Virus record (IMG/VR): IMGVR_UViG_3300042450_001318
Coordinates: 1-31,740 of that record
DNA from: a virus
DNA length: 31,740 nucleotides
Reading direction: 5' to 3' (one strand)
In this document: in pieces, positions 1 to 6,400 of the stretch
Layout of the letters: every line of letters begins with the position of its first letter
Numbering within the stretch: the first letter of the stretch is position 1
Program-made: the position numbers and the translations under genes
The notes under the pieces: generated by a model
Database searches by the model: none
Told to the model about the DNA's origin: nothing
The model's input: the letters and a program-made list of their open reading frames with translations, nothing else

Positions 1-76
1 ACGCTAAAGAATGCTTTGGGTTTACCGACTCGGAACACAATTTCTTTGTGCGTGGCAGAAACTACGGAAACATCAA

Positions 77-367
77 ATGACTCTACCACATGAAGAAGTA
101 AACAGTCTGAAAGAAACACGCAAGTTCTTGGTACAATTGATGTGTACCAAGCCTGCAGCACCAAAGTGGATTCGTCAACAAGCATCCGCTTTGCTTAAGC
201 ACTTTCCATGGGAGTATAACGGCGTAAATTTTATTCCTCAAGAAGAAATCGGATTTGAAGAAAAGACCTATGCCAAGGCAGACAAACGCTACGACGAGAT
301 GGTTCTGGAAACAGGAAAGAAAGTTATGAAGAAATACAAGAAAGCCCTGAAGAAACTAAAGGACTAA
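77..367 (+). CDS. Small conserved phage protein (BPSL0761-like)
   Basis: Encodes about 96 residues. The N-terminus, MTLPHEEVNSLKETRKFLVQL, followed by a Pro-x-x-(I/V)-R-x-x-A segment and LLKHFPW, resembles small proteins of T4-like phages and of the BPSL0761 family: an (S/T)LP..EV..L..TR.FL opening, then a basic helix, then a (L/C)(L/K)H(Y/F)P motif. No function is known for these. The C-terminus is strongly basic and Lys-rich, which suggests but does not prove nucleic-acid contact. An upstream in-frame ATG at 11 would add 22 residues that do not look conserved. I prefer 77 because the family-like sequence begins there, although the Shine-Dalgarno site is weak for both. A structured non-coding segment follows after the stop. 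Confidence 0.6.
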   Translation: MTLPHEEVNSLKETRKFLVQLMCTKPAAPKWIRQQASALLKHFPWEYNGVNFIPQEEIGFEEKTYAKADKRYDEMVLETGKKVMKKYKKALKKLKD

Positions 368-378
368 ATACAGATCTT

Positions 379-474
379 GAATGCGATTCGGGGGTTGTTC
401 TTATTATGTGGGAAAAGCAGAGATGCATCCTATCAGTAAGAATTCACTGAAAGAGCAGCCCTCGAATCGCATTC
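379..474 (+). promoter_or_regulatory. Long structured RNA element upstream of the HNH nuclease gene
   Basis: Two arms, 379-397 (GAATGCGATTCGGGGGTTG) and 456-474 (CAGCCCTCGAATCGCATTC), pair over 19 positions: 12 consecutive Watson-Crick pairs, then a mix of G-U and Watson-Crick pairs. Inside, TTCTTATT (398-405) pairs with AGTAAGAA (435-442) and stacks directly on the outer stem. A small GCA-GAGA-TGC hairpin lies at the tip (417-426). A CTAAATA motif, which also forms the preceding stop, sits just before at 364-370. The element fills the gap before the nuclease start at 486, so it could be a 5' leader regulator, a processing site or a small RNA. I do not recognise a known riboswitch or ribozyme class. 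Confidence 0.5.
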
Positions 475-485
475 ACCAACACACC

Positions 486-875
486 ATGTCTAACCTATTC
501 GATAATTTTGATGACATGGTTGATGCACCAAAAAAGACCTGCATTTATTGCAAGGAAGAAAAGTCTTGTCGTGAATTTCCCAAGCATATTCAACACAAAG
601 ATAGATTAGATACAAGATGTAGATCCTGTATAAAAACTCAAAGTCAGTTAAGAGCAGTGCTTCATAAACAAGCACCACCCAAGCCAGATGTGTGTGAGTG
701 TTGCGGAAAACCAACTGCTAAGTTTTGTTTGGATCACGACCACAAAACACTAAAGATTAGAGGATGGCTGTGTGATCCGTGTAACACTGGTATTGGAAAA
801 CTTGGAGACACTTTAGAAGGAATTGAAAAAGCTTTAAATTATTTGAAAGCGCACAAACAAAAGGAGACCGAATAA
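486..875 (+). CDS. Recombination endonuclease VII-type HNH nuclease
   Basis: 129 residues. The C-terminal half carries the endonuclease VII signature: a CxxC at C70/C73, then LDHDH (D83-H86), then RGWLCDPCN with C96, C99 and N100. In T4 gp49 the equivalent Cys residues bind zinc and the DHxH...N residues form the beta-beta-alpha metal active site that cuts branched DNA. An extra zinc-ribbon-like pair (C19/C22 and C45/C48) precedes it, as in many phage relatives. It may be the functional gp49 Holliday-junction resolvase, needed for packaging branched DNA, or a free-standing HNH nuclease; sequence alone cannot separate these. The start at 486 is chosen over 381 because the extra 35 residues would be encoded by the inverted-repeat element. 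No clear Shine-Dalgarno site. The stop overlaps the next start (TAATG). Confidence 0.88.
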   Translation: MSNLFDNFDDMVDAPKKTCIYCKEEKSCREFPKHIQHKDRLDTRCRSCIKTQSQLRAVLHKQAPPKPDVCECCGKPTAKFCLDHDHKTLKIRGWLCDPCNTGIGKLGDTLEGIEKALNYLKAHKQKETE

Positions 876-1270
876 TGCAAATTAATAAAAAATTAGAATA
901 CCTAGCAGAACAAGCCAAGCTTCGATTAAGTTATCGAGCACAAGGATTATCAGAAGAACATATCGACCAGCTTCTTGCTGGTAAGGCAAAGGATCCTGTT
1001 CCTCCTGTGGACTCAAAAAATTTCTTCTGTACTTCACGCTACAATCAACCTCGTTATTACGACCTGTTGCCTAACGGAGACATTCTGCTATACGGCAAGA
1101 GCGAGTTTGTTCGTCAAGGAGAAGGCATGTTTGACTTTGAGGGTGGACCATTCATTATGGCTGGCGACCCCCTAATGTCGGACTCTGGTACTATTGGCGT
1201 TGTTGCAGATGTTGTGTTTCACGATGAAGGTCCTGAAGGGTTTACTTGTTGCCGCATTACTTTAAAATAA
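875..1270 (+). CDS. Hypothetical protein, 131 residues
   Basis: Not recognised. It starts one base inside the preceding stop (TAATG) and has a good Shine-Dalgarno site, AAGGAG at 861-866, so translational coupling to the nuclease gene is likely. The first 45 residues look helical and charged (KLEYLAEQAKLRLSYRAQGL). From about residue 50 the sequence looks like a beta-rich domain, with FDFEGGPFIMAGDPL near residues 87-101. It has no signal peptide, membrane segment or obvious catalytic motif. The acidic, glycine-containing middle might be a small binding domain, but no function is claimed. Confidence 0.75.
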   Translation: MQINKKLEYLAEQAKLRLSYRAQGLSEEHIDQLLAGKAKDPVPPVDSKNFFCTSRYNQPRYYDLLPNGDILLYGKSEFVRQGEGMFDFEGGPFIMAGDPLMSDSGTIGVVADVVFHDEGPEGFTCCRITLK

Positions 1271-1283
1271 TACATAATATACT

Positions 1284-1670
1284 ATGCAAAATATTAAAGA
1301 AGAATTAAGACAAATGATTAAAGATAAAATCTTATCCACCATTATGGAAGGTAAGAAATCCGAGAAACCTGTTCACGCTCCTCGTGGTGCTTCTAAGCAA
1401 AGACCAAAGAGTTGGAACAAAGGCGTAAAGTCTGGTTCTGAAATGAAGAAGGAAAGAGAAGAAGGCAAGAAACAAGCTGCTGGAATGTACGAAGCGTCTG
1501 GTCCTTCTGATGGACAGATTCTTACTGATATTATTGAAAAGCGAGCAAAAGAACTAGCAGACAAGCCTAAATCTAGTCCACGTGGACCATCCGTGGATAT
1601 CAAGGATTTAAAGGTTTCTGACCTACTTTCTCGCTATAAATCACTGATGATGAAAAATAAAAAAGCCTAA
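1284..1670 (+). CDS. Hypothetical Lys-rich protein, 128 residues
   Basis: Not recognised. The protein is highly charged. Residues 35-70 are rich in Lys, Arg, Ser and Gly (around RPKSWNKGVKSGSEMKK) and look disordered or nucleic-acid binding. Residues 75-128 are predicted helical and end in a basic tail. The SWNKG segment loosely recalls DNA-binding minor-groove motifs of phage nucleases, but there is no nuclease domain. The start at 1284 lacks a Shine-Dalgarno site; the next in-frame ATG at 1314 has a purine-rich AAGAAGAATTAAGA stretch upstream and is a plausible alternative. Its stop codon overlaps a CTAAATA motif that precedes the structured segment at 1673. Confidence 0.65.
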   Translation: MQNIKEELRQMIKDKILSTIMEGKKSEKPVHAPRGASKQRPKSWNKGVKSGSEMKKEREEGKKQAAGMYEASGPSDGQILTDIIEKRAKELADKPKSSPRGPSVDIKDLKVSDLLSRYKSLMMKNKKA

Positions 1671-1672
1671 AT

Positions 1673-1757
1673 AACTATGATCGGGCAAAGGATAGTGCCA
1701 GTGCGAACTGCGCTATTCATGCTAAAAAGGAACCGCTACCTTTCGACCATCGTAGTT
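1673..1757 (+). ncRNA. Candidate structured small RNA or leader
   Basis: The segment folds as one unit. The outer stem pairs AACTATGAT (1673-1681) with ATCGTAGTT (1749-1757), with one G-U pair. AAAGG (1687-1691) then pairs with CCTTT (1739-1743). An inner hairpin pairs ATAGTG (1692-1697) with CGCTAT (1711-1716) and CAGT (1699-1702) with ACTG (1707-1710), closed by a GCGA loop with one bulged C. A second AAAAAGG (1724-1730) could compete for the same CCTTT, giving an alternative fold. A terminator follows one base later. It may be a free small RNA or a switch controlling the gene at 1920. I do not recognise the class, and it does not fit a tRNA. Confidence 0.5.
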
Positions 1758-1758
1758 C

Positions 1759-1784
1759 AAAAAGAGGCAGCAATGCCTCTTTTT
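1759..1784 (+). terminator. Rho-independent terminator with GCAA loop
   Basis: A perfect 11-base-pair stem, AAAAAGAGGCA pairing with TGCCTCTTTTT, closed by a GCAA tetraloop; the 3' arm ends in five T residues. It follows directly on the structured segment at 1673-1757 and would give that RNA a defined 3' end, or terminate the upstream operon. Confidence 0.85.
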
Positions 1785-1835
1785 GATTCTAGAGACAATT
1801 CACACAAACAAACCCCTCCCAAATCACTACTAACG

Positions 1836-1886
1836 TCTAGGAACGCTCCAGGATCAATCCTAGAGCCTCACAGGGCATGCTAGCCC
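1836..1886 (+). other. Further hairpins in the leader of the next gene
   Basis: TCTAGGA (1836-1842) is an exact inverted match of TCCTAGA (1858-1864). An alternative hairpin using the same bases pairs GCTC-c-AGGA (1845-1853) with TCCT-a-GAGC (1858-1866) around a TCAA loop. A GGGC/GCCC hairpin follows at 1873-1886. None has a T run after it, so these are not simple terminators. The gap 1785-1919 contains no convincing gene. Confidence 0.35.
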
Positions 1887-1919
1887 CTAACACTAACAAG
1901 AAGAAAGCGACTTTATATT

Positions 1920-2240
1920 ATGCGTGTATACCTTAAATTTAAACGATGGATTGGCAAGAAGATGATTGACAAGGGATTTGACATTCTGCTCAGTATGGAT
2001 GAGAAGGATTGGAACCCTAAAACCAACAAATACAGCGGTTCCATCAAGCAGGTTAAATATGCCATAGGCTTCTGGATGACCACCTTGGGCATCAAGGCTG
2101 AAACCAAAGCCTTGGACAAGTTGAATTGGCCTGGCTTCGAGGATAACAAGTACTTTGACAAGAACTTCTATATCAAGAAGCCTATACGAAAGCCACGGCG
2201 AAAGCCGTCGGAAGACTCAGACAACGAACCAATGCTTTGA
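1920..2240 (+). CDS. Hypothetical basic protein, 106 residues
   Basis: Not recognised. The first half is basic and aromatic (KFKRWIGKKMIDKGFDILL), followed by a helical region containing YAIGFWMTTLGIKAETKALD. The C-terminus changes from a run of basic residues with repeated KP/RKP to an acidic tail. It has no membrane segment or signal peptide. There is no strong Shine-Dalgarno site before 1920; the ATG at 1962 is an alternative start. The stop codon directly abuts, without a gap, the stop of the minus-strand gene at 2241-2750. Confidence 0.65.
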   Translation: MRVYLKFKRWIGKKMIDKGFDILLSMDEKDWNPKTNKYSGSIKQVKYAIGFWMTTLGIKAETKALDKLNWPGFEDNKYFDKNFYIKKPIRKPRRKPSEDSDNEPML

Positions 2241-2750
2241 TTATTTAACGAATGAGTTGAGATAATTCAATAAAATATTATGACTGCTGGTTTCGTTCAG
2301 AGAAGAATTCATTTCGCTGAAATCTCGACCCTTAGAATCTCGTGGGGGGCGTGGGGTTGGCCTGGACACAGGACCAGTCCAATCGCCAGGCGATGCTGGC
2401 ATACCGTGATGATTGGGCAGTGGACCCCTATTATCTCTTTGACTTCTGGGTGATGGTGATAGACTTGGTTTATTTGATTGTGGACTTGGTGGACCAACAA
2501 ATGGTTCAGGTTCTTCGGTTCTCGGTGGCTCTATTGGTCCATCTTGATCATATGAATCATCTGAAGGAGTTGCTGTTGGTTCTTTTGGGGTTCTATATTG
2601 ATCATATTGAACCAAACCTCCATCACCATACTTATACTTATCGATTCCAGTCCTTAATGGTGGCTCTATTGGTCCATCTTGCTCATTTAGTGTTCTTGAG
2701 TGGCTACCAAATGAATTCAGGTGACTGAGGAAATTCGTGAAATTGTTCAT
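2241..2750 (-). CDS. Hypothetical Pro/Asp-rich disordered protein, 169 residues
   Basis: Not recognised. The protein is rich in Pro, Ser, Asp, Arg and Gly and is probably disordered. A motif EQDGPIEPP / DQDGPIEPP occurs twice (about residues 23-31 and 69-77) and is encoded by a 23-base direct repeat. The two ends resemble each other (NFLSHLNSF near the N-terminus, LLNYLNSF near the C-terminus) and may be short amphipathic helices flanking a flexible middle. I believe it is real because the composition and repeat make sense in this frame and its stop abuts that of the convergent gene at 1920-2240. Against it: no Shine-Dalgarno site, and a long antisense open frame exists. Function unknown. Confidence 0.5.
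   Translation of the reverse strand: MNNFTNFLSHLNSFGSHSRTLNEQDGPIEPPLRTGIDKYKYGDGGLVQYDQYRTPKEPTATPSDDSYDQDGPIEPPRTEEPEPFVGPPSPQSNKPSLSPSPRSQRDNRGPLPNHHGMPASPGDWTGPVSRPTPRPPRDSKGRDFSEMNSSLNETSSHNILLNYLNSFVK
2524..2681. repeat. 23-base direct repeat pair inside the Pro-rich gene
   Basis: Copies at 2524-2546 and 2659-2681 are identical over 23 bases (core GGCTCTATTGGTCCATCTTG on the plus strand). They encode the repeated QDGPIEPP motif on the minus strand, so this is probably a coding duplication. Confidence 0.85.
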
Positions 2751-2768
2751 ACAATTATCTATAATAAC

Positions 2769-2798
2769 AAAGCTCCCACCGTCACAGGTGGGAGCTTT
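2769..2798. terminator. Strong hairpin, likely terminator
   Basis: A perfect 12-base-pair stem, AAAGCTCCCACC with GGTGGGAGCTTT, and a six-base loop (2781-2786). It has no long T run on either strand, so termination efficiency is uncertain. On the minus strand it follows the 44-residue gene and precedes the Pro-rich gene, where it could separate the two or act as a processing site. Confidence 0.7.
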
Positions 2799-2826
2799 GC
2801 TTTGTAAAAACTTTAATTCGTTTTCT

Positions 2827-2961
2827 TTACTTTACTTGTTTAACTCGTTTGACTGGGGTTTTAGGATTAGTAATTTTCTTTATTTTTGTTAAAATCTTCT
2901 TAAGTTTAGATTTAACTTTGGTAAGAACTCGTTTAATTAGGGTTTTGAGCTTGGTTATCAT
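2827..2961 (-). CDS. Very basic 44-residue small protein
   Basis: A small minus-strand frame of 44 residues beginning MITKLKTLIKRVLTKVKSKL and ending KRVKQVK. Lys and Arg alternate with Ile, Leu and Val in a three- to four-residue rhythm typical of an amphipathic cationic helix; the last third has TNPKTPVKRVK. Such a regular pattern is unlikely by chance in an AT-rich gap. It could bind nucleic acid or membranes, but no family is recognised. A CTAAATA motif lies at 2972-2966 just before the start, and there is no Shine-Dalgarno site. The strong hairpin at 2769-2798 lies downstream. The rest of the gap up to 3071 holds only regulatory-looking sequence. Confidence 0.45.
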   Translation of the reverse strand: MITKLKTLIKRVLTKVKSKLKKILTKIKKITNPKTPVKRVKQVK

Positions 2962-3010
2962 ACTGTATTTAGTAAACTTGTATTTTCTATAGATACCAGT
3001 GTATCCGATT

Positions 3011-3025
3011 GATTAAGGGTTAATC
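3011..3025. promoter_or_regulatory. Palindrome upstream of the DUF5856 gene
   Basis: GATTAA-GGG-TTAATC is a perfect six-base inverted repeat, sitting 15 bases before a possible -10 element TATATT (3041-3046). It could be a protein-binding operator, but inverted repeats of this size also occur by chance in AT-rich DNA. Confidence 0.3.
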
Positions 3026-3071
3026 TATTCATTATTAGAGTATATTAGTTAACTATTAGGGGAAAAAACAA

Positions 3072-3428
3072 ATGATCGACAAACTTCTTGGACTTCAAAA
3101 TCAACTTCGCATGTACCACTGGCAGACCACCAGCTATTCTGAACACAAGGCTCTAGGCAAGGCTTACGAAGCCCTAGACGCATCTGTCGATGCTTTTGTA
3201 GAGACCTGGATGGGTATTAACGGCAAAGTCTCTGTGGCAGGTGGTATTCGTATGACTCTGCTAGACTATGCTTCAGGTGCTGTCACGAAGCTGCTGGATC
3301 AAGCCACGGAATTCTTCACCACTGGTGAATTAGGCTCTGCCCTGAACGGTAACACCGATCTTGCCAATATTCGAGACGAAATGCTGGCTACGATTAATCA
3401 CACCAAGTATCTGTTGACTCTTAAATAA
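3072..3428 (+). CDS. DUF5856 / ferritin-like phage protein
   Basis: 118 residues. The opening LLGLQNQLRMYHWQTTSYSEH followed by KALGKAYEALDASVDAFVETWMG matches the DUF5856 pattern seen in phages and large DNA viruses: L..LQ..LR.YHWQT.SY.EHKALG.aY..LD...D.FVE...G. The layout of helices with HW and H followed by an acidic helix recalls Dps/ferritin-type four-helix proteins, so metal or DNA binding is conceivable, but the family has no established function. AGGGGA at 3058-3063, eight bases before the ATG, is an excellent Shine-Dalgarno site. The codon usage is more GC-rich than in the neighbouring structural genes. It has its own upstream gap and appears to be a separate unit. Confidence 0.8.
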   Translation: MIDKLLGLQNQLRMYHWQTTSYSEHKALGKAYEALDASVDAFVETWMGINGKVSVAGGIRMTLLDYASGAVTKLLDQATEFFTTGELGSALNGNTDLANIRDEMLATINHTKYLLTLK

Positions 3429-3432
3429 ATCG

Positions 3433-3440
3433 TATAAATA
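3433..3440 (+). promoter_or_regulatory. T4-type late promoter octamer
   Basis: TATAAATA is the exact T4 late-promoter consensus recognised by the gp55/gp33 system. It lies 44 bases before the giant gene in an intergenic gap, on the correct strand. The genome also encodes gp33, consistent with late transcription of this kind. Confidence 0.7.
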
Positions 3441-3444
3441 TGTG

Positions 3445-3468
3445 TAATGAGTGACTCAATATTCATTA
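3445..3468 (+). promoter_or_regulatory. Overlapping palindrome and hairpin in the leader of the giant gene
   Basis: TGAGT-G-ACTCA (3448-3458) is a perfect palindrome. It overlaps a larger inverted repeat, TAATGA (3445-3450) with TCATTA (3463-3468), extendable by G-U pairs. Both lie just downstream of the late promoter, so they would be at the 5' end of the mRNA. Confidence 0.35.
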
Positions 3469-3484
3469 TTAAAAGGTTTATGCC

Positions 3485-6400
3485 ATGCCAATAAATGTCT
3501 GCTGTTGTGACCAACAAGTTGTACAGCTAGGTTGTGGTGGACCTATAATGGTTAAGGCAGGCTGGTATCATTTTCTCGTATTAAGTTCTGGAGGTTGCGT
3601 ACACACCTTTACTGGCAGTCCTCAACTAGCCTATACGGAAACTGTTCTGGAATCAGAAAAGCAATACTGGAAACCTAGCTGGGGAAATGATGAGCTTGTT
3701 GGCGAAGACGGAATTGATTTCTCTATATGGCCAACTCAAGGTTCATTTTCAAAAAGATCAAAAGCACTAGACGGCGATAGACGATACCATCCCTGGACTT
3801 ACGCTGACTGCTCCTACAATATTGCCGTTGACGGATTTGACAAAGAGTGTCCAAGAAAAACCATAACAGCATTCGACAGTAAAATCGAAACACACGGAAT
3901 AATTTTTCATAATTATCCTGCGGATTTTGAAGATCTTCTTCCTCTTGGATCTTGTGACTACCAAAGTGAGGGTGCTTGTAATCAAAAATGTACCTATAAG
4001 CCTATCGGGTTTCACTCTTACAGATTTATTGATTCTGATTCAGTAGTAGCTAGACCATGGTATCTAGAACCATATTTAAAATTTGATGGAACCAGCGAAG
4101 GAACAGGAGTTACTCTGTACGAAGCGGAAGGAAAGGGTCTTCCCAAACTAATAAATGCATACAGTCCTGCTCAACTTGCTCCTAGTGGTCATCCCCTAGA
4201 AACACCAAAAATTCTTCTTGGAGTAAAAGATATTGAGTGCGGAGCATACCACAACATTGTTCGTTTATCTAACGACTCTATAATGGCATGGGGTCTGAAC
4301 AGTATGGGACAGTGCAATGTTCCAGACTCGTTACTTCCCGACGAACTACGTCCAGCAGGCGTTAAGCCTCACCCAAACAGACAAAATATATGCAGCCTTC
4401 ACGCTGGATTTTCCACAAGTGCTGTAATGTTTAATGACGGAACCGTGTTGTGTTGGGGTGATCCAGAAGTTGCAGACAAAGTAAACAAATGGAAACACCT
4501 AAGAACATCGCTAATCAAAACCTCTGAGAGTGGAAGTCAGCAATGTTGTATTGGAGCTCCTTCTATTGGATTCCCAGAGTGTCTTCCTGGAACAGATTGC
4601 AGTAAACCAGAAAACTGGGTTCCAGAAAATAAATATAATTTAGGAAGATATAATGCAAACAATGACTGGGAAGGTTACTGGCATAACGGAGCAAGTCCAG
4701 CCTATCCGCATTTCGATCTGGGTGTGGAAACTGAATACGTGTATCCTGTAAACTTTGGTCATGTTGTTAAATTATCAAGCGAACAACTAGGCAGTCATGC
4801 CAGTAGTTCTGCGGGTCTTGCTGGTCCTACAATTCCTGGAGACACAGATGAAGGTGGTGTTGATGTTCCCCAATACTCTTATCGATACGCACAGAAGTGG
4901 AGTTCGCATGATGATAAGTCTCGTTGTGCAGCAAAGGGAAAGATTAAAACGGATTTTGCTGTTGGCATGTTACGAACTGGTCAGATACTAACCACACGAA
5001 CAGAAAACTCTGTAGATAAATCCGAAAAACATTGTCGTGATTGCAGTCAAGATGTTCATCTTACCAGATCAGACGGAACCATTGTTTCTTCTAATCAAGG
5101 ACCAGCAACCAATTTGGATACTTGGTGGTATTGTACAAACGGAACAAATACTGATGAATCTGATCAAAACTGTAGAAATGGTAAAATTACTATAATTGAT
5201 TGTGACAAGTTATTAACTGTTGACACTAGTATTGTTGTGAAATGTAATAATTTTGTATGCGAATCTAAAAAACGATGGTACTTTGAGGAACTAACCACCT
5301 GTGATGCTTCTACAGAATGTGGTGGTCCGAATGGAAACATACTACCAAATGATGCCAAAGATCCTAATAAAAATTTATGTCTATCAGTAAATAGACCAGA
5401 AGGAATTGGTTGTTTTAGTTCCACCGATAATGAACGTGGCTACGATCCAAATTGGCAAGGCAAGACTTTATACTTATCTGCTGGACACGTAAGAGGATAC
5501 GGTAGAAGCAACCAACCAGTTAATAACGGAACACATCCTGTCTGGAATCTTCAACAAGCAGATTATGGATGGGCCAGTCTTCCTACACCTCAAGACAGAT
5601 TTAAACCACAAGCTAAACCGTTAAATGTACATCCCTTGTGTCGTGCTGCTGGAACATATATTTCTGCTTGTGTTAATTATTTTGATATTAATGCAGAATG
5701 TGGTAGTGAATGTCCAGAATTAGATTATGAAAAGAGAGGAGGAAACAGAGCTGCTACTCCTGGATTAAATGGTCAAGGAGATTTGCCTGGAAGTGCTGGA
5801 TTTTTTCATTACCCTGAACACATGCATTCGTTTGGTTGTGTTGCTGGAACTAATACAGTTACTTGGTTAGGACCACAAACATTACTTAGCAAAACACTAA
5901 CTGATTTACTTTTCTTTCCAAATTCTAATGCTACTAATACTGATGCGAATGATGATATAACAAGAACAGACAAATCTAGCTCAGCAATGCTTTCGTACAC
6001 ACAAAATGTTTTTAGCAATAGTTATAATAGCGATGTTTGTCCTGGGTGTGATCACGTTGGATCGCATAATGCACAAGAATATAATGTGTGCAGTCTTTCT
6101 CACGGAGTAATTTATGGTAATAGTGATCCAGATCCAGACGGAATGATAAATCCGTTAAGTGGAAAGTGTAATTGTGTTCCCCTATCATCATGCAGCCCAT
6201 TTACATTATTAGAGACAATAACTAGAGAAGCAGCAATCAAACCGTCTAGACCTTGGGGTCCTTGGCAGATTGCGCAAAATCTTGGAGTTGTTCCTAGTCC
6301 TCCCATCATGGAATACGGTAATTTTTACGATAAGTCTAGAGGAACACCACTCTGGACTCTAGGAATGCCAACAATACTATGGGAAAGGAAAGACACTGAG

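Noticed and set aside
379-474. Hammerhead ribozyme
   Set aside because: The required CUGANGA and GAAA core elements are not in the correct places.
381-485. N-terminal extension of the endonuclease VII-type protein
   Set aside because: The extra residues are encoded by the inverted-repeat element and do not resemble the family; a natural start lies at 486.
1673-1757. tRNA gene
   Set aside because: The stem arrangement has no cloverleaf, no T-loop consensus at the right place and no plausible anticodon arm.
1677-1883. Open frame of 68 residues on the plus strand
   Set aside because: It runs through the structured RNA, the terminator and the following hairpins, has no Shine-Dalgarno site and its composition is not protein-like.
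2342-2728. 128-residue plus-strand frame antisense to the Pro-rich gene
   Set aside because: It appears to be a shadow of the minus-strand frame, whose repeat motif, composition and abutting stop make more sense; no ribosome-binding site.
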